The notes beneath the pieces are model-generated. The model had not been told where the DNA came from. It did no database searches and was given only the letters and a program-made list of their open reading frames with translations. A stretch of DNA of 64,000 nucleotides from Ovis canadensis. Lineage: Eukaryota > Chordata > Mammalia > Artiodactyla > Bovidae. Below are positions 22,390-31,165 of the stretch, one piece after another. The translations under genes and the position numbers were made by a program. The DNA lies in contig NC_091245.1 of assembly GCF_042477335.2 (NCBI RefSeq), forward strand, positions 34,668,501 to 34,732,500, read 5' to 3'. Position 1 is the stretch's first letter; every line of letters begins with the position of its first letter.

Positions 22390-22744
22390 AACACCTGGAG
22401 TAACAGGCAAATTTAGCCTTTAAGTACAGAATGAAGCAGGGCAAAGGTTAATAGAGTTCTGCCAAGAGAACACACTGGTCATAGCAAACACCCTCTTCTA
22501 ACAAAACAAGAGAAGACTCTACACATGGACGTCACCAAATGGTCAACACCAAAATCAGATTGATTATATTCTTTGCAGCCAAAGATGGAGAAGCTCTATA
22601 CAGTCAACAAAAACAAGACCGGGAGCTGATTGTGGCTCAGATCATGAACTCCTTATTGCCAAATTCAGACTGAAATTGAAGAAAGTGGAGAAAACCACTA
22701 GACCATTCAGGTATAACTGAAATCAAATCCCTTATGATTATACA

Positions 22745-24388
22745 GTGGAAGTGAGAAATAAATTTAAGGGACTAGATCTGATAGACAGAGTGCCTGATGA
22801 ACTATGGATGGAGGTTCGTGACTTTGTACAGGAGACAGGAATCAAGACCATCCCCATGAAAAAGAAATGCAAAAAAGCAAAATGGCTGTCTGGGGAGGCC
22901 TTACAAATAGCTGTGAAAAGAAGGGAAGCGAAAAGCAAAGGAGAAAAGGAAAGATATACCCATTTGAATGCAGAGTTCCAAAGAATAGCAAGGAGAGATA
23001 AGAAAGCCTTCCTCAGCAATCAATGCAAAGAAATAGAGGAAGACAATAGAATGGGAAAGACTAGAGATCTCTTCAAGAAAATTAGAGATACCAAGGGAAC
23101 ATTTCATGCAAAGATGGGATCGATAAAGGACAGAAATGGTAGGGACCTAACAGAAGCAGAAGATGAGAAGAGGTGGCAAGAATACACAGAAGAACTGTAC
23201 AAAAAAGATCTTCACAACCCAGATAATCACGATGGTGTGATCACTTACTAGAACCAGACATCCTGGAATGGGAAGTCAAGTGGGCCTTAGGAAGCATCAC
23301 TACAAACAAAGCTAGTGGAGGTGATGAATTCCAGTTGAGCTATTCAAATCCTGAAAGATGATGCTGTGAAAGTGCTGCACTCAATATGCCAATAAATTTG
23401 GAAAACTCAGCAGTGGCCACAGGACTGGAAAAGGTCAGTTTTCATTCCAGTCCCAAAGAAAGGCAATGCCAAAGAATGCTCAAACTACTGCACAATTGTA
23501 CTCATCTCACATGCTAGTAAAGTAATGCTCAAAATTCTCCAAGCCAGGCTTCAACAATATGTGAACCGTGAACTCCCTGCTGTTCAAGCTGGTTTTAGAA
23601 AAGGCAGAGGAACCAGAGATCAAATTGCCAACATCTTCTGGATCATGGAAAAAGCAAGAGAGTTCCAGAAAAAATCTATTTCTGCTTTAGTGACTATGCC
23701 AAAGCCTTTGACTGTGGGTCACAATAAACTGTGGACAATTCTGGAAGAGATGGAAATACCAGACCACCTGACCTGCCTCTTAAGAAACCTGTATGGAAGC
23801 CAGGAAGCAACAGTTAGAATTGGACATGGAACAACAGAGTGGTTCCAAATAGGAAAAGGAGTACGTCAAGGCTGTATACTGTCACCCTGCTTATTTCACT
23901 TCTATGCAGAGTACATCATGAGAAATGCTGGGCTGGAGGAAGCACAGGCTGGAATCAAGATTGCTGGGAGAAATGTCAGTAACCTCAGATATGCAAATGA
24001 CACCACACTTATGGCAGAAAGTGAAGAACTTAAGAGCCTCTTGATACAAGTGAAAGAGGAAAGTGAAAAAGTTGGCTTAAAGCTCAACATTCAAAAAATG
24101 AAGATCATGGCATCTGGTCCCATCACTTCATGGGAAATAGATGGGGAAACAGTGGAAACAGGGGCTGACTTTATTTTTCTGGGCTCCAAAATCACCACAG
24201 ATGGTGACTGCAGCCATGAAATTCAAAGATGTTTACTTCTTGGAAGGAAAGTTATGACCAACCTAGATAGCATATTCAAATGCAGAGACATTACTTTGTC
24301 AACAAAGGTCCATCTAGTCAAGACTACGGTTTTTCCAGTGGTCATGTATGGGTGTGAGAGTTGGACTATAAAGAAGGCTGAGTGCTGA
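22745..24388 (+). pseudogene. BovB reverse transcriptase remnant (copy C)
   Basis: Remnant of the RTE endonuclease/RT frame in at least two pieces. 22745-23251 (168 codons) covers the linker between endonuclease and RT. 23525-24388 (287 codons) covers the RT palm up to a TGA at 24386-24388. The catalytic box reads YAND at 23990-24001 instead of YADD, so one metal-binding Asp is lost. Upstream, the endonuclease motif NQIDYIL is kept (near 22555-22575), unlike copy A. Frameshifts near 23250-23350 separate the pieces. Non-functional. Confidence 0.9.
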
Positions 24389-25149
24389 AGAATTGATGAT
24401 TTTGAACTGTGGTGTTGGAGAAGACTCTTGAGAGTCCCTTGGACTGCAAGGAGATCCAACCAGTCCATCCTAAAGGAGATCAGTCCTGGGTGTTCATTGG
24501 AAAGACAGATGTTAAAGCTGAAACTCCAATACTTTGCCCACCTGATATGAAGAGCTGACTTATTTGAAAAGACCCTGATGCTGGGAAAGATTGAGGGCAG
24601 GTGGAAAAGAGGACAACAGAGGATGAGATGGTTGGATGGCATCAGCGACTCAATGGACATGGGTTTGGGTGGACTCTGGGAGTTGGTGATGGACAGGGAG
24701 GCCTGGCGTGCTGAGGTTCATGGGGTCACAAAGAGTCAGACATGACTGAGCGACTGAACTGAACTGATAGGTTTTGAGTTGTCGTGTTTTCATTGTCACT
24801 TGTGTCTAGAAATTTTTTGATTTCCCTTTTGATTTCTTCAGTAACCTATTGCTTATTTAGAAATGTGTTGTTTAATTTCCATGTGTTTGTGTTTCTTACA
24901 GTGTTTTTCTTGTAATTGATCTCTAATCTCACAGCATTGTGGGTGGAGAAGATGCTTGATATGTTTTCAATTTTCTTAAATTTACTGAGGTTTGATTTGT
25001 GACTCAAGATGTGGTCTATTCTGAAGAATGTTCCATGTGCACTGAGAAGAAGGTGTATTCTTCTGTATTTGGATGGAATGACTTGAGGATATCAATGAGA
25101 TCTATCTTATGTAATATATCGTTTAAGAATAAAACAAGCTTGTATTTTT

Positions 25150-25275
25150 ATTTTTCCCATTTTTCACAGATGGAAAAATTGAGGCTCAGAGAGGTTAAGC
25201 AACTGACCCATGGCACCTCAGTGAATAAGTGAGATCCTTCACTCTGAACACTCAACTCTGTGTCAGGCTCTTCTG
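25150..25275 (-). repeat. MIR relic
   Basis: 'cccatttttcacagatggaa', 'gaggctcagagaggttaagc' and 'actgacccatggcacctcag' give a well preserved antisense MIR core. Confidence 0.75.
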
Positions 25276-25451
25276 AAGTGTAAAATAAAATGTGAATTAC
25301 TGTTTGGAAGGGCAGGTAGTCACTTAAAGTGAAGTCTCCTGACTGTGCATCCTCTATTCCACTTGGCCTCTGTCCTGAAGCTTTCTCTCTCAGATCTCCC
25401 TGTCCCTGAGGCTGTCTTTGTAACATAGTCAGTAATTATGATGGCATCACT

Positions 25452-25515
25452 GGCATGGCGCTTACTCTGTGTCAGAAACTGTTGTACACGTTTCCGCTTA
25501 TTAACTGTGTCCATG
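25452..25515 (-). repeat. MIR edge fragment
   Basis: 'ggcgcttactctgtgtcaga' and 'tgttgtacacgtttccgctt' match the antisense MIR 3' edge. Confidence 0.5.
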
Positions 25516-25644
25516 CCCTCCAACCAAAGACCACCAGGAACAATCTGTAGCTGAACTCTGGATTGATGGAGTCATTGTAACGAGGGAGAGTGCACATCAC
25601 AGGGAGCTATGGGGTGTTTCAGCAGAGGGTGTCTGGAAGGACTT

Positions 25645-25696
25645 ACAGGATGTGTACTTATAGGAGCTGAACAGGATGTGTACTTATAGGAGCTGA
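25645..25696. repeat. 26-bp perfect tandem duplication
   Basis: The unit ACAGGATGTGTACTTATAGG plus AGCTGA occurs twice without a mismatch (25645-25670, 25671-25696), so the event is recent or conserved by conversion. Confidence 0.95.
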
Positions 25697-25779
25697 AGTC
25701 AGGTGATCTTGGAGAGACTTCTAGGAAGTGGGGATTTGCTTCATATTGGGTGCTACCAAGGAGCAAGGATAAGGCAAAC

Positions 25780-26003
25780 TACTATATAGAGAATGGATAA
25801 GCAACAAGGTCCTACTGTATAACATAAGGAACTGTATACAATATCCTGTGACAAACCATACTAGAAAAGGATATGGAAAAGAATGTGTATGTATATACAC
25901 ACACACACACATTCTTTTCCATATGGTAAACTGAGGCACTTCGCTGCACAGAATAAATTATCACAATATTGTTAATCAATTATACTTCAATAAAATTTAA
26001 AAG
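25780..26003 (+). mobile_element. L1 3' UTR fragment
   Basis: 'aggtcctactgtataacata', 'acaatatcctgtgacaaacc', 'tcactttgctg'-like text and 'aattatacttcaataaaatt' form a sense L1 3' UTR with a polyadenylation signal AATAAA near the end. A perfect hairpin lies inside at 25871-25924. Confidence 0.8.
25871..25924. repeat. Perfect 18-bp hairpin within L1 3' UTR
   Basis: The left arm ATATGGAAAAGAATGTGT (25871-25888) and right arm ACACATTCTTTTCCATAT (25907-25924) are exact reverse complements around an 18-base TATAC/ACAC loop. Confidence 0.95.
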
Positions 26004-26255
26004 AGAAGCAAGTATAATTCTAATTTGATACCTTAGTGGATGTTATCAAGAAAGAGGGGAGAATAGACAGAGGCTAAAACAGTAATTTATAAAGAGGCAG
26101 CAGTCATTTATTCATATTAGCCAGGAAAGCGGGATGTCTGGTATTTTTGTGGTTTGCATGGCAACCCTGTCTCTGTAAATACTTGGAAAAAATATAAAAT
26201 AGCCCTTTTTTGGTTTCATTTGCGAGATTATTTATGTTCAGCAGGAGAATTCTGC

Positions 26256-26556
26256 AGGACTCCCCTGGTGTTCCAGTGGCTGAGGATTCTCCTGCCAATG
26301 CAGGATTCATGGGTTCGATCTCCAGTCAGGGAAGAATCCACATGCTGCAGTGCAAGTAATTACTGAGCCCATGTGCTCCAGCTCCTGAGGCTCACCCATC
26401 CTAGAGCCTGTGCGCCACAAGAGAAGCCAATGCAATGAGACATCCGCATATTGCAACTAGAGAGTAGCCCCCCACTTGCTGCAACCAAAGAAAGCTTGCG
26501 TGCTGCAACTAAGACCCAGCACAGCCAAAGAATATATAAATAAGAGAACACTAGCC
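26256..26556 (+). mobile_element. CHR-type SINE, long form
   Basis: 'ggactcccctggtgttccag', 'catgggttcgatctccagtc', 'cacaagagaagccaatgcaa', 'actaagacccagcacagcc' and a short 'aatatataaataa' tail. About 300 bases, essentially full length. Confidence 0.9.
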
Positions 26557-26619
26557 TGGCAGCAAGGACAAGACCAGCACCTATCAACCTAGCTTTTAGT
26601 GCTGGGCCAGTTTACAGAT

Positions 26620-26780
26620 ATCTGGCTGCTTTTCTCTTTCTAATCTATTTTATCTTTATAAGAATCCTATTTATGACTTCGATCCTGAATGCAAGATAGA
26701 AAAGATTTGAATAACTCACCAAGGTCCCACAGGTAACAGATGGAAGTACAAGGATGAGAATCTAGGCAGTGTGGCCTCAG
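26620..26780 (-). repeat. MIR relic
   Basis: 'tttatctttataagaatcct', 'actcaccaaggtcccacagg' and 'agaatctaggcagtgtggcc' follow the antisense MIR. Confidence 0.65.
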
Positions 26781-27214
26781 AAATCTTCCCTCCTGATCAG
26801 CGGGTATAATATCCCACCTCTCCAGTCATCTCCCTGGGGCTTAATCCTATCAGTGTTTGGGCAAACCCTCATGGAACACGTCTGCTGACTCCCCGACCCT
26901 ATGCACTGGATTCTCTCCAATCCTATGGCTGGATTCCACAGCTCCTCACTCTGTGGAAACAGCTGCAACTCCTGACCTGAAAGCCTGCCTGGACCTTTCA
27001 CTCATTCCCCATCCCAGACTCTGGAAACCTGCTCCGCCTGTTTCACAGGACAACGCTGTCATCACCTCCTATGGCTCCCTGACGTCCTCCCCACCCTGCT
27101 GATTGAGGCTTGTTTCTGGAGGGGCCAGACCTAGGGCCTGCCCAGCCCCGAGTGCCTGTTGTGACATCCCGAAAGAATCTGAAGCAGGCCCCCCAGGGTG
27201 TTGGATGCTGCCTG
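26781..27214. other. GC-richer low-repeat stretch
   Basis: No repeat recognised; C-rich text such as 'cccatcccagactctggaaa'. No exon signature. Confidence 0.45.
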
Positions 27215-27390
27215 CAAGCTTGGAGGCGGGTCGAACAGGAAGCACTAGCTGAACCTCTGTTGAACACAGCTCTGTCCTCTGGGCAAGTTACTTCGCCTCT
27301 CTGATGTCCATCTGCTGTCAAACTAAAGGCGCTAGTGATCCCCTCAGAGTGCTGCAGGGAGGGTCAGATGAGATTGCGTATTATTCTTTT
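27215..27390 (+). repeat. MIR relic
   Basis: 'cctctgggcaagttacttcg', 'cctctctgatgtccatctgc' and 'gggtcagatgagattgcgt' follow the sense MIR. Confidence 0.65.
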
Positions 27391-27463
27391 GGTGGAAACT
27401 GAGGGAGGGATTCCGTTTTCTGTCTGGGTTGGTATGGAACAGATGAGACAGCGCAAGCAAGGG
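27385..27463 (+). repeat. Unclassified dispersed segment, copy 1
   Basis: CTTTTGGTGGAAACTGAG and the next ~60 bases match, in inverse orientation, the segment at 34715-34800 ('ggtatggaacag' versus 'gaatatggaacag'). I cannot name the family. Confidence 0.6.
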
Positions 27464-27579
27464 AGGGTGCCACAAGTTAGACGCCATCCTGTGAAGGGGA
27501 AGCCTTCTAGAAATACTTGTCTCCCCCTCCTCTTATAAGACAGAAGGAGCTGGGGACTATACCCTGTAGGTGATGAGCA

Positions 27580-27745
27580 CAGACACTGCCACCGGACTGC
27601 ACGGTTCAAAGCCCTGCGCCGTCAGCGCGAGTGTGTGGCCTCAGGCAAGGTCCTTCACCTCTCTGGGCTTTTCTCTCTTCACCTGTGACACAGGGAGTAA
27701 CACTGCTTGGCGCAGTGGTTGTGAAGGAGCAGCAGCCCGGCATCT
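27580..27745 (+). repeat. MIR relic
   Basis: 'gttcaaagccctgcgccgtc', 'gtggcctcaggcaaggtcct', 'cacctctctgggcttttctc' and 'tgtgacacagggagtaacac' give a clear sense MIR. Nothing recognised from 27746 to 28094. Confidence 0.7.
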
Positions 27746-28094
27746 GCGGCCTGACTAGACCAGGACAGGCTTCCGCAGAGGGAGCTTCCCACCGTTCCTC
27801 CCACCCGGTGAGGGTGTCTGTATTCGAAAAGAGGCTGAAGGGGAAAGGACAGTGCCGAACGCCAAGGTCAGAAGAGCTGACACAGCCCTTTCAGGCTTGT
27901 TGTGGAGGGTTGTGGAGGCAGGTCAGGGAGGCCATCCCACCCCCATCAGGGGCTGACCCGCTACTGTGAACAGGCCAGTGCAGGTGAGGGCTGACTTCAC
28001 CCGCCAAGGTGAGCGTCAGGGGAGAGTTTCAGTCTTTGATGGGCCTAGGAGTGCAAGATACTGACTGTAAGGGGTAAGTACTGGATTCAGCCTC

Positions 28095-28228
28095 AGAATG
28101 TCTCAGTCTTAGATCTGGTGGCACCATTTTCTGAGCTTGAGTGAGTCATTTAACCTCTATCTTTTTCTCCTCTTCCTCAAGAACAGACAGGATGTTCCTA
28201 CAAACCCAGGTTAAGTACTTGACATCTG
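28095..28228 (+). repeat. MIR relic
   Basis: 'gagcttgagtgagtcattta' and 'acctctatctttttctcctc' follow the sense MIR core. Confidence 0.55.
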
Positions 28229-28308
28229 TTTTTTTGGACTTCACTACTACTCTCTCTGAAGTCCAAAAAAAAAAAAAAAAAAAAAACAAACCACTACTAC
28301 TCTCTCTG
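28229..28308. repeat. Hairpin, A22 run and 17-bp direct repeat
   Basis: TTTTTTTGGACTTC (28229-28242) and GAAGTCCAAAAAAA (28258-28271) are exact inverted arms around a 15-base loop. The A run spans 28265-28286. CACTACTACTCTCTCTG occurs at 28242-28258 and 28292-28308, and a 12-base form follows the Bov-tA at 28516-28527. Confidence 0.95.
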
Positions 28309-28512
28309 GACTTCCCTGGTGGCTCAAATGGTAAAGCGTCTGCCTGCAATGCGGGAGACCTGGGTTCGATCCCTGGGTCAGGAAGATCCCCTGGAGAAGG
28401 AAATGGCAACCCACTCCAGTATTCTTGCCTAGAAAATCCCATGGATGGAGCCTGGTAGGCTACAGTCCATGGGGTCGCAAAGAGTCGGACACGACTGAGC
28501 GACTTCACTTCA
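28309..28512 (+). mobile_element. Bov-tA SINE
   Basis: 'gacttccctggtggctcaaa', 'gggttcgatccctgggtcag', 'ggcaacccactccagtattc', 'gtcggacacgactgagcga'. Near consensus. The CACTACT...CTCTG flanks at 28292-28308 and 28516-28527 are the likely target duplication. Confidence 0.95.
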
Positions 28513-28529
28513 TTTCACTACTCTCTGTA

Positions 28530-28665
28530 GTAGGTAATATCATTATGCCCATTTTACAGCAGAGGAAACACAGGCTCAGAGTGGTCAAAGAGCCCATCTA
28601 AAGACACACAGCCAACAATGGCTGGGGTGCGACCCAGGCAGCCAGACTCTAGAGTCTGCACTGAC
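28530..28665 (-). repeat. MIR relic
   Basis: 'attatgcccattttacagca', 'aacacaggctcagagtggtc' and 'tgcgacccaggcagccagac' are a clear antisense MIR. 28666-28880 shows nothing further. Confidence 0.75.
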
Positions 28666-28882
28666 AGCCTCTCCCACAAGCACAAGCAGCATCTCAAGGG
28701 TTCCACTCTGTTATCTGAAACCCTGGGAGAAGAACTGCCCCCTGCTTTCTTCCAGGAAGCTCTGAGAATCAGATAGGCCAATGGACATGGTTGAGACGTG
28801 CTCTGTTGACTGGGGGAGGCAGGGCAGAAATGCAGGGGGTGTCCCGCTTGCTGTAGTTTTGGAGGACAGCATCAGCACAAAC

Positions 28883-29092
28883 GGGCTTCCCAGGGGGCAC
28901 TAGTGATGAGGAAGCCACCTGTCAATGCAGGAGATGCAAGAGACACAGGTTCAATCTCTGGATTGGGAAGATCCCCTGGAGGAGGGCATGGCAATCCACT
29001 CCAGTATTCGTGCCTGGAGAGTCCCATGGACAGAGGAACCTGGTGGGCGATAGTCTACAGGGTGACAGAGAGTTGGGCACAACTGAAGTAAG
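28883..29092 (+). mobile_element. Bov-tA SINE
   Basis: 'gggcttcccagggggcacta', 'gacacaggttcaatctctgg', 'ggcatggcaatccactccag' and 'gttgggcacaactgaagtaa'. More diverged than its neighbour at 28309. Confidence 0.92.
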
Positions 29093-29093
29093 T

Positions 29094-29700
29094 GTGCATG
29101 CAAGCAAGCTCATTAGCACAGAAGTTCACAGCACAGATGAGAAAAGAAGATTTCAGCTCCAGGTAAGGGTAGACTTTCTGAGGCAGGAGACAGATGGGCC
29201 CCAGGCTGGTCAGGTGGAGTTGGTTTCCTGTGGACAGACACTCCAAGATGAAGACAATAGCAGGAGGGAGAAGCTGGGCCATGCCCAGAGACAGACTTCA
29301 TATTTCTCATTCCCGAGGTCAAGGACACCTTCCCAACTACACATGCACTGAAAGGCTCTTCAGAGGTCAAAGGATGGGGTACCACCCCTTAATAGGTGAT
29401 GTCAGCATAACCATAGGCCTCTTCACTAGAATCCATTCTGGCGAAGAGATGTGGTGTGTACACACACATTGAGATAAACCAAATACGGACTCAGAGTCAG
29501 GCAAAGCAAAGTGACTGGCCAAAAGAAAGCCGGAAAAAATGCTCTATAATAAGTGATTCAAATTACCATGAGGGCATGGCACTCTCTCTCTCTGTCTGTG
29601 TGTGCCTATTCACATGTACTTTTTCCTCCTAATAAACACATTATTTGTTTCACTACATTCTGCGTCTTTATAACAACTCATTTCTACAAAGGTCACGAGC
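29094..29700 (+). repeat. Possible endogenous-retrovirus LTR (weak)
   Basis: The end of this stretch has an LTR-like layout: a CTCTCTCTCTCTGTCTGTGT run (29581-29602), 'cctcctaataaacacatta' with AATAAA at 29631-29636, then 'ctgcgtctttataac'. I could not fix TG...CA ends, a target duplication or a primer-binding site, and I see no gag/pol frames, so this is only a suggestion. Confidence 0.3.
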
Positions 29701-29717
29701 CAGGGTCTTGCCATTGG

Positions 29718-29788
29718 TCCCTGGTGGTCTAGTGGCTAGGATTCTGCACTCTCCCTGCCATGGCCTGACTTCAATCTCTGGCCAGGAA
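29718..29788 (+). pseudogene. tRNA-Glu-like segment (pseudogene or SINE head)
   Basis: TCCCTGGTGGTCTAGTGGCT is the 5' half of mammalian tRNA(Glu), including the A-box. The CTC anticodon region is visible as 'gcactctccctgc'. The B-box is degenerate ('gacttcaatctc' where GGTTCGANTCC is expected), and the acceptor end 'ccaggaa' is one base short. It is closer to the tRNA itself than the CHR SINE heads here. Not expected to give a functional tRNA. Confidence 0.65.
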
Positions 29789-29789
29789 C

Positions 29790-30770
29790 TGAAACCCTAC
29801 TTCAAGCCACCACAGTCCAAGGCCACCTGAGATCACTTCCACAGTGCATGCTCCTGAGGGAGTTGCACTGCCTCTGAGGCAGACAGCCCTCCCAGCAAAA
29901 GAAGCACCTGCTGAGCAAGCAAGGGGGTTCCTCCAGCACCTGAGATACATACTGGGAAGCTTCTAGCACAGGGCTCTACACCATTTGGTGAGGCTTCCTG
30001 CCTCTTCCTCACTTCTTTTCACGTTAGATGCTCTCCGGCCACCATTTCCCCTCGGATTTGGTGAATTTTCCCATTTCCGTGAGGTTGCCAGGGCCCATCT
30101 AGATCTGGATGTCAATTGCCAACTTCCTCACAGCCTCTGGGGCAGGGGTGGGTCTGCGGGAAAACATTTTTCCTGAACTCTGGCTCCGACTCCTGCAACA
30201 TCTGTGGAAAACAAGGGAGTGGACCACACGGCCCTCTCCCAATCACACTCTCATTTCATGCTTGGCTCCCCAGAGCGACCTTTCTCAAGAAAAATACCAT
30301 TTAAAGCTCTTTCTCCATCTCCTTCCCTCTTACTGAGAGAGGGAGTTCTGAGGCCAAATACGCAGAGTCTTTGGTTTCTCCCCCTGCAGATTGTTGTTCT
30401 AATACCCTGGGTCAAAGCAGGCAGAAGGGAATGCTGAGCATCCCCGCCGTGACCTCTTATGCTGCCTGGGTGGGGACAGAGCAGGGGCGGAGGAGAAGGG
30501 CTAACAAGGAAGCCGTGGTTTCTTGACAGCTTTCTCTGTCAACAGAGGACACGGGAGCCAGATTTCTCAGGAACACTGGGAGAAGAGGATGAGATGAAAA
30601 TGATGTTGATGGGGGGTATTGTGGGGAGAGAGAGACAGAGACAGAAAGGCAGAAAGACAGAGAGAGGCAGTATGATGCCATCGGGAATTTTCCATCCCTT
30701 TGAGAGCTAGAGCCCTAGGACTCAAGGAGTAATGGGAAGATCACAATAGCACCACCATCACCCATGAGCT
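29790..30770. other. Low-repeat stretch with purine tract
   Basis: No repeat family recognised. A GA-rich tract ('gggagagagagacagagaca' to 'agagagaggcag') lies at 30624-30669. Frames here are short and overlap on both strands, so I do not call a gene. Confidence 0.45.
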
Positions 30771-30774
30771 TGAG

Positions 30775-30880
30775 CCTGCTTGAAATGATTCACTCCAGAT
30801 TGACTGAATCAAAACCTATATCTCATCAAGACCCTCAGGTGGTATGGAAACACACTGAAATTTAAGAAGCACTGTTCGAC
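30775..30880. mobile_element. MER5-like hAT fragment
   Basis: 'tgactgaatcaaaacctata', 'ccctcaggtggtatggaaac' and 'ctgaaatttaagaagcactg' resemble one end of MER5. The other terminus is not seen. Confidence 0.5.
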
Positions 30881-30957
30881 GTAAGATTCCATCTAAGCTC
30901 CTAGCTGTGTTAAATGGAAGTCCAAATCCCTAGTGTACATTCTATGGAAGTCCAAAT

Positions 30958-31131
30958 GTGTGTTAGTGGCTCTTGGTGACCCTATGTTATGTACCCTTCC
31001 AGGCTCCTCCATCCATGGGATTTTCCAGGTAAGAATACTGCAGTGGGCTGTCGTTTCCTTCTCCAGGGATCAAACCCAGGTCTCCTGCATTGCAGGCAGA
31101 CTCTTTACCATCTGAGCCATCAGGGAAGCCC
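30958..31131 (-). mobile_element. Bov-tA SINE
   Basis: Antisense: 'ccttccaggctcctccatcc', 'tcgtttccttctccagggat', 'aggtctcctgcattgcaggc', ending 'tgagccatcagggaagccc'. Upstream, ATGGAAGTCCAAAT occurs twice within about 45 bases (starting near 30914 and 30943). Confidence 0.92.
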
Positions 31132-31165
31132 AAAGTCCTCCCCAAATTGTCCGTCAATTTCCAGG

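Larger units (their letters stand above)
21813..24767 (+). mobile_element. BovB (RTE) LINE copy C, 5' truncated
   Basis: Starts inside the endonuclease region ('atcacttagaagaaatggag') and runs to the tail 'gagcgactgaactgaactga'. It lies inside the antisense L1 and is itself interrupted by a CHR SINE with a clear target duplication (22086-22400). Confidence 0.95.
20038..25125 (-). mobile_element. L1 LINE (antisense) split by BovB copy C
   Basis: The left part (20038-21812) starts with a bovine-type L1 3' UTR ('attgaagaataattgtttta', 'aacatggatcagccatagg') and continues into antisense ORF2 ('ggtatatgcctaagagtcag', 'gtgagatctcactg'-type text, 'tttgccccattgtatatgc'). It stops at 'cttcttcctacccagaa'. 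After the BovB the same orientation resumes at 24768 ('taggttttgagttgtcgtg') and runs to about 25125. The two edges are not adjacent in L1 as I know it, so L1 sequence seems lost at the junction. A short SINE-head remnant sits at 20901-20922. Confidence 0.87.

Noticed and set aside
26857..27321. Overlapping GC-rich frames on both strands that could suggest an exon
   Set aside because: Short, no domain, and overlapping a MIR; no convincing splice signals.
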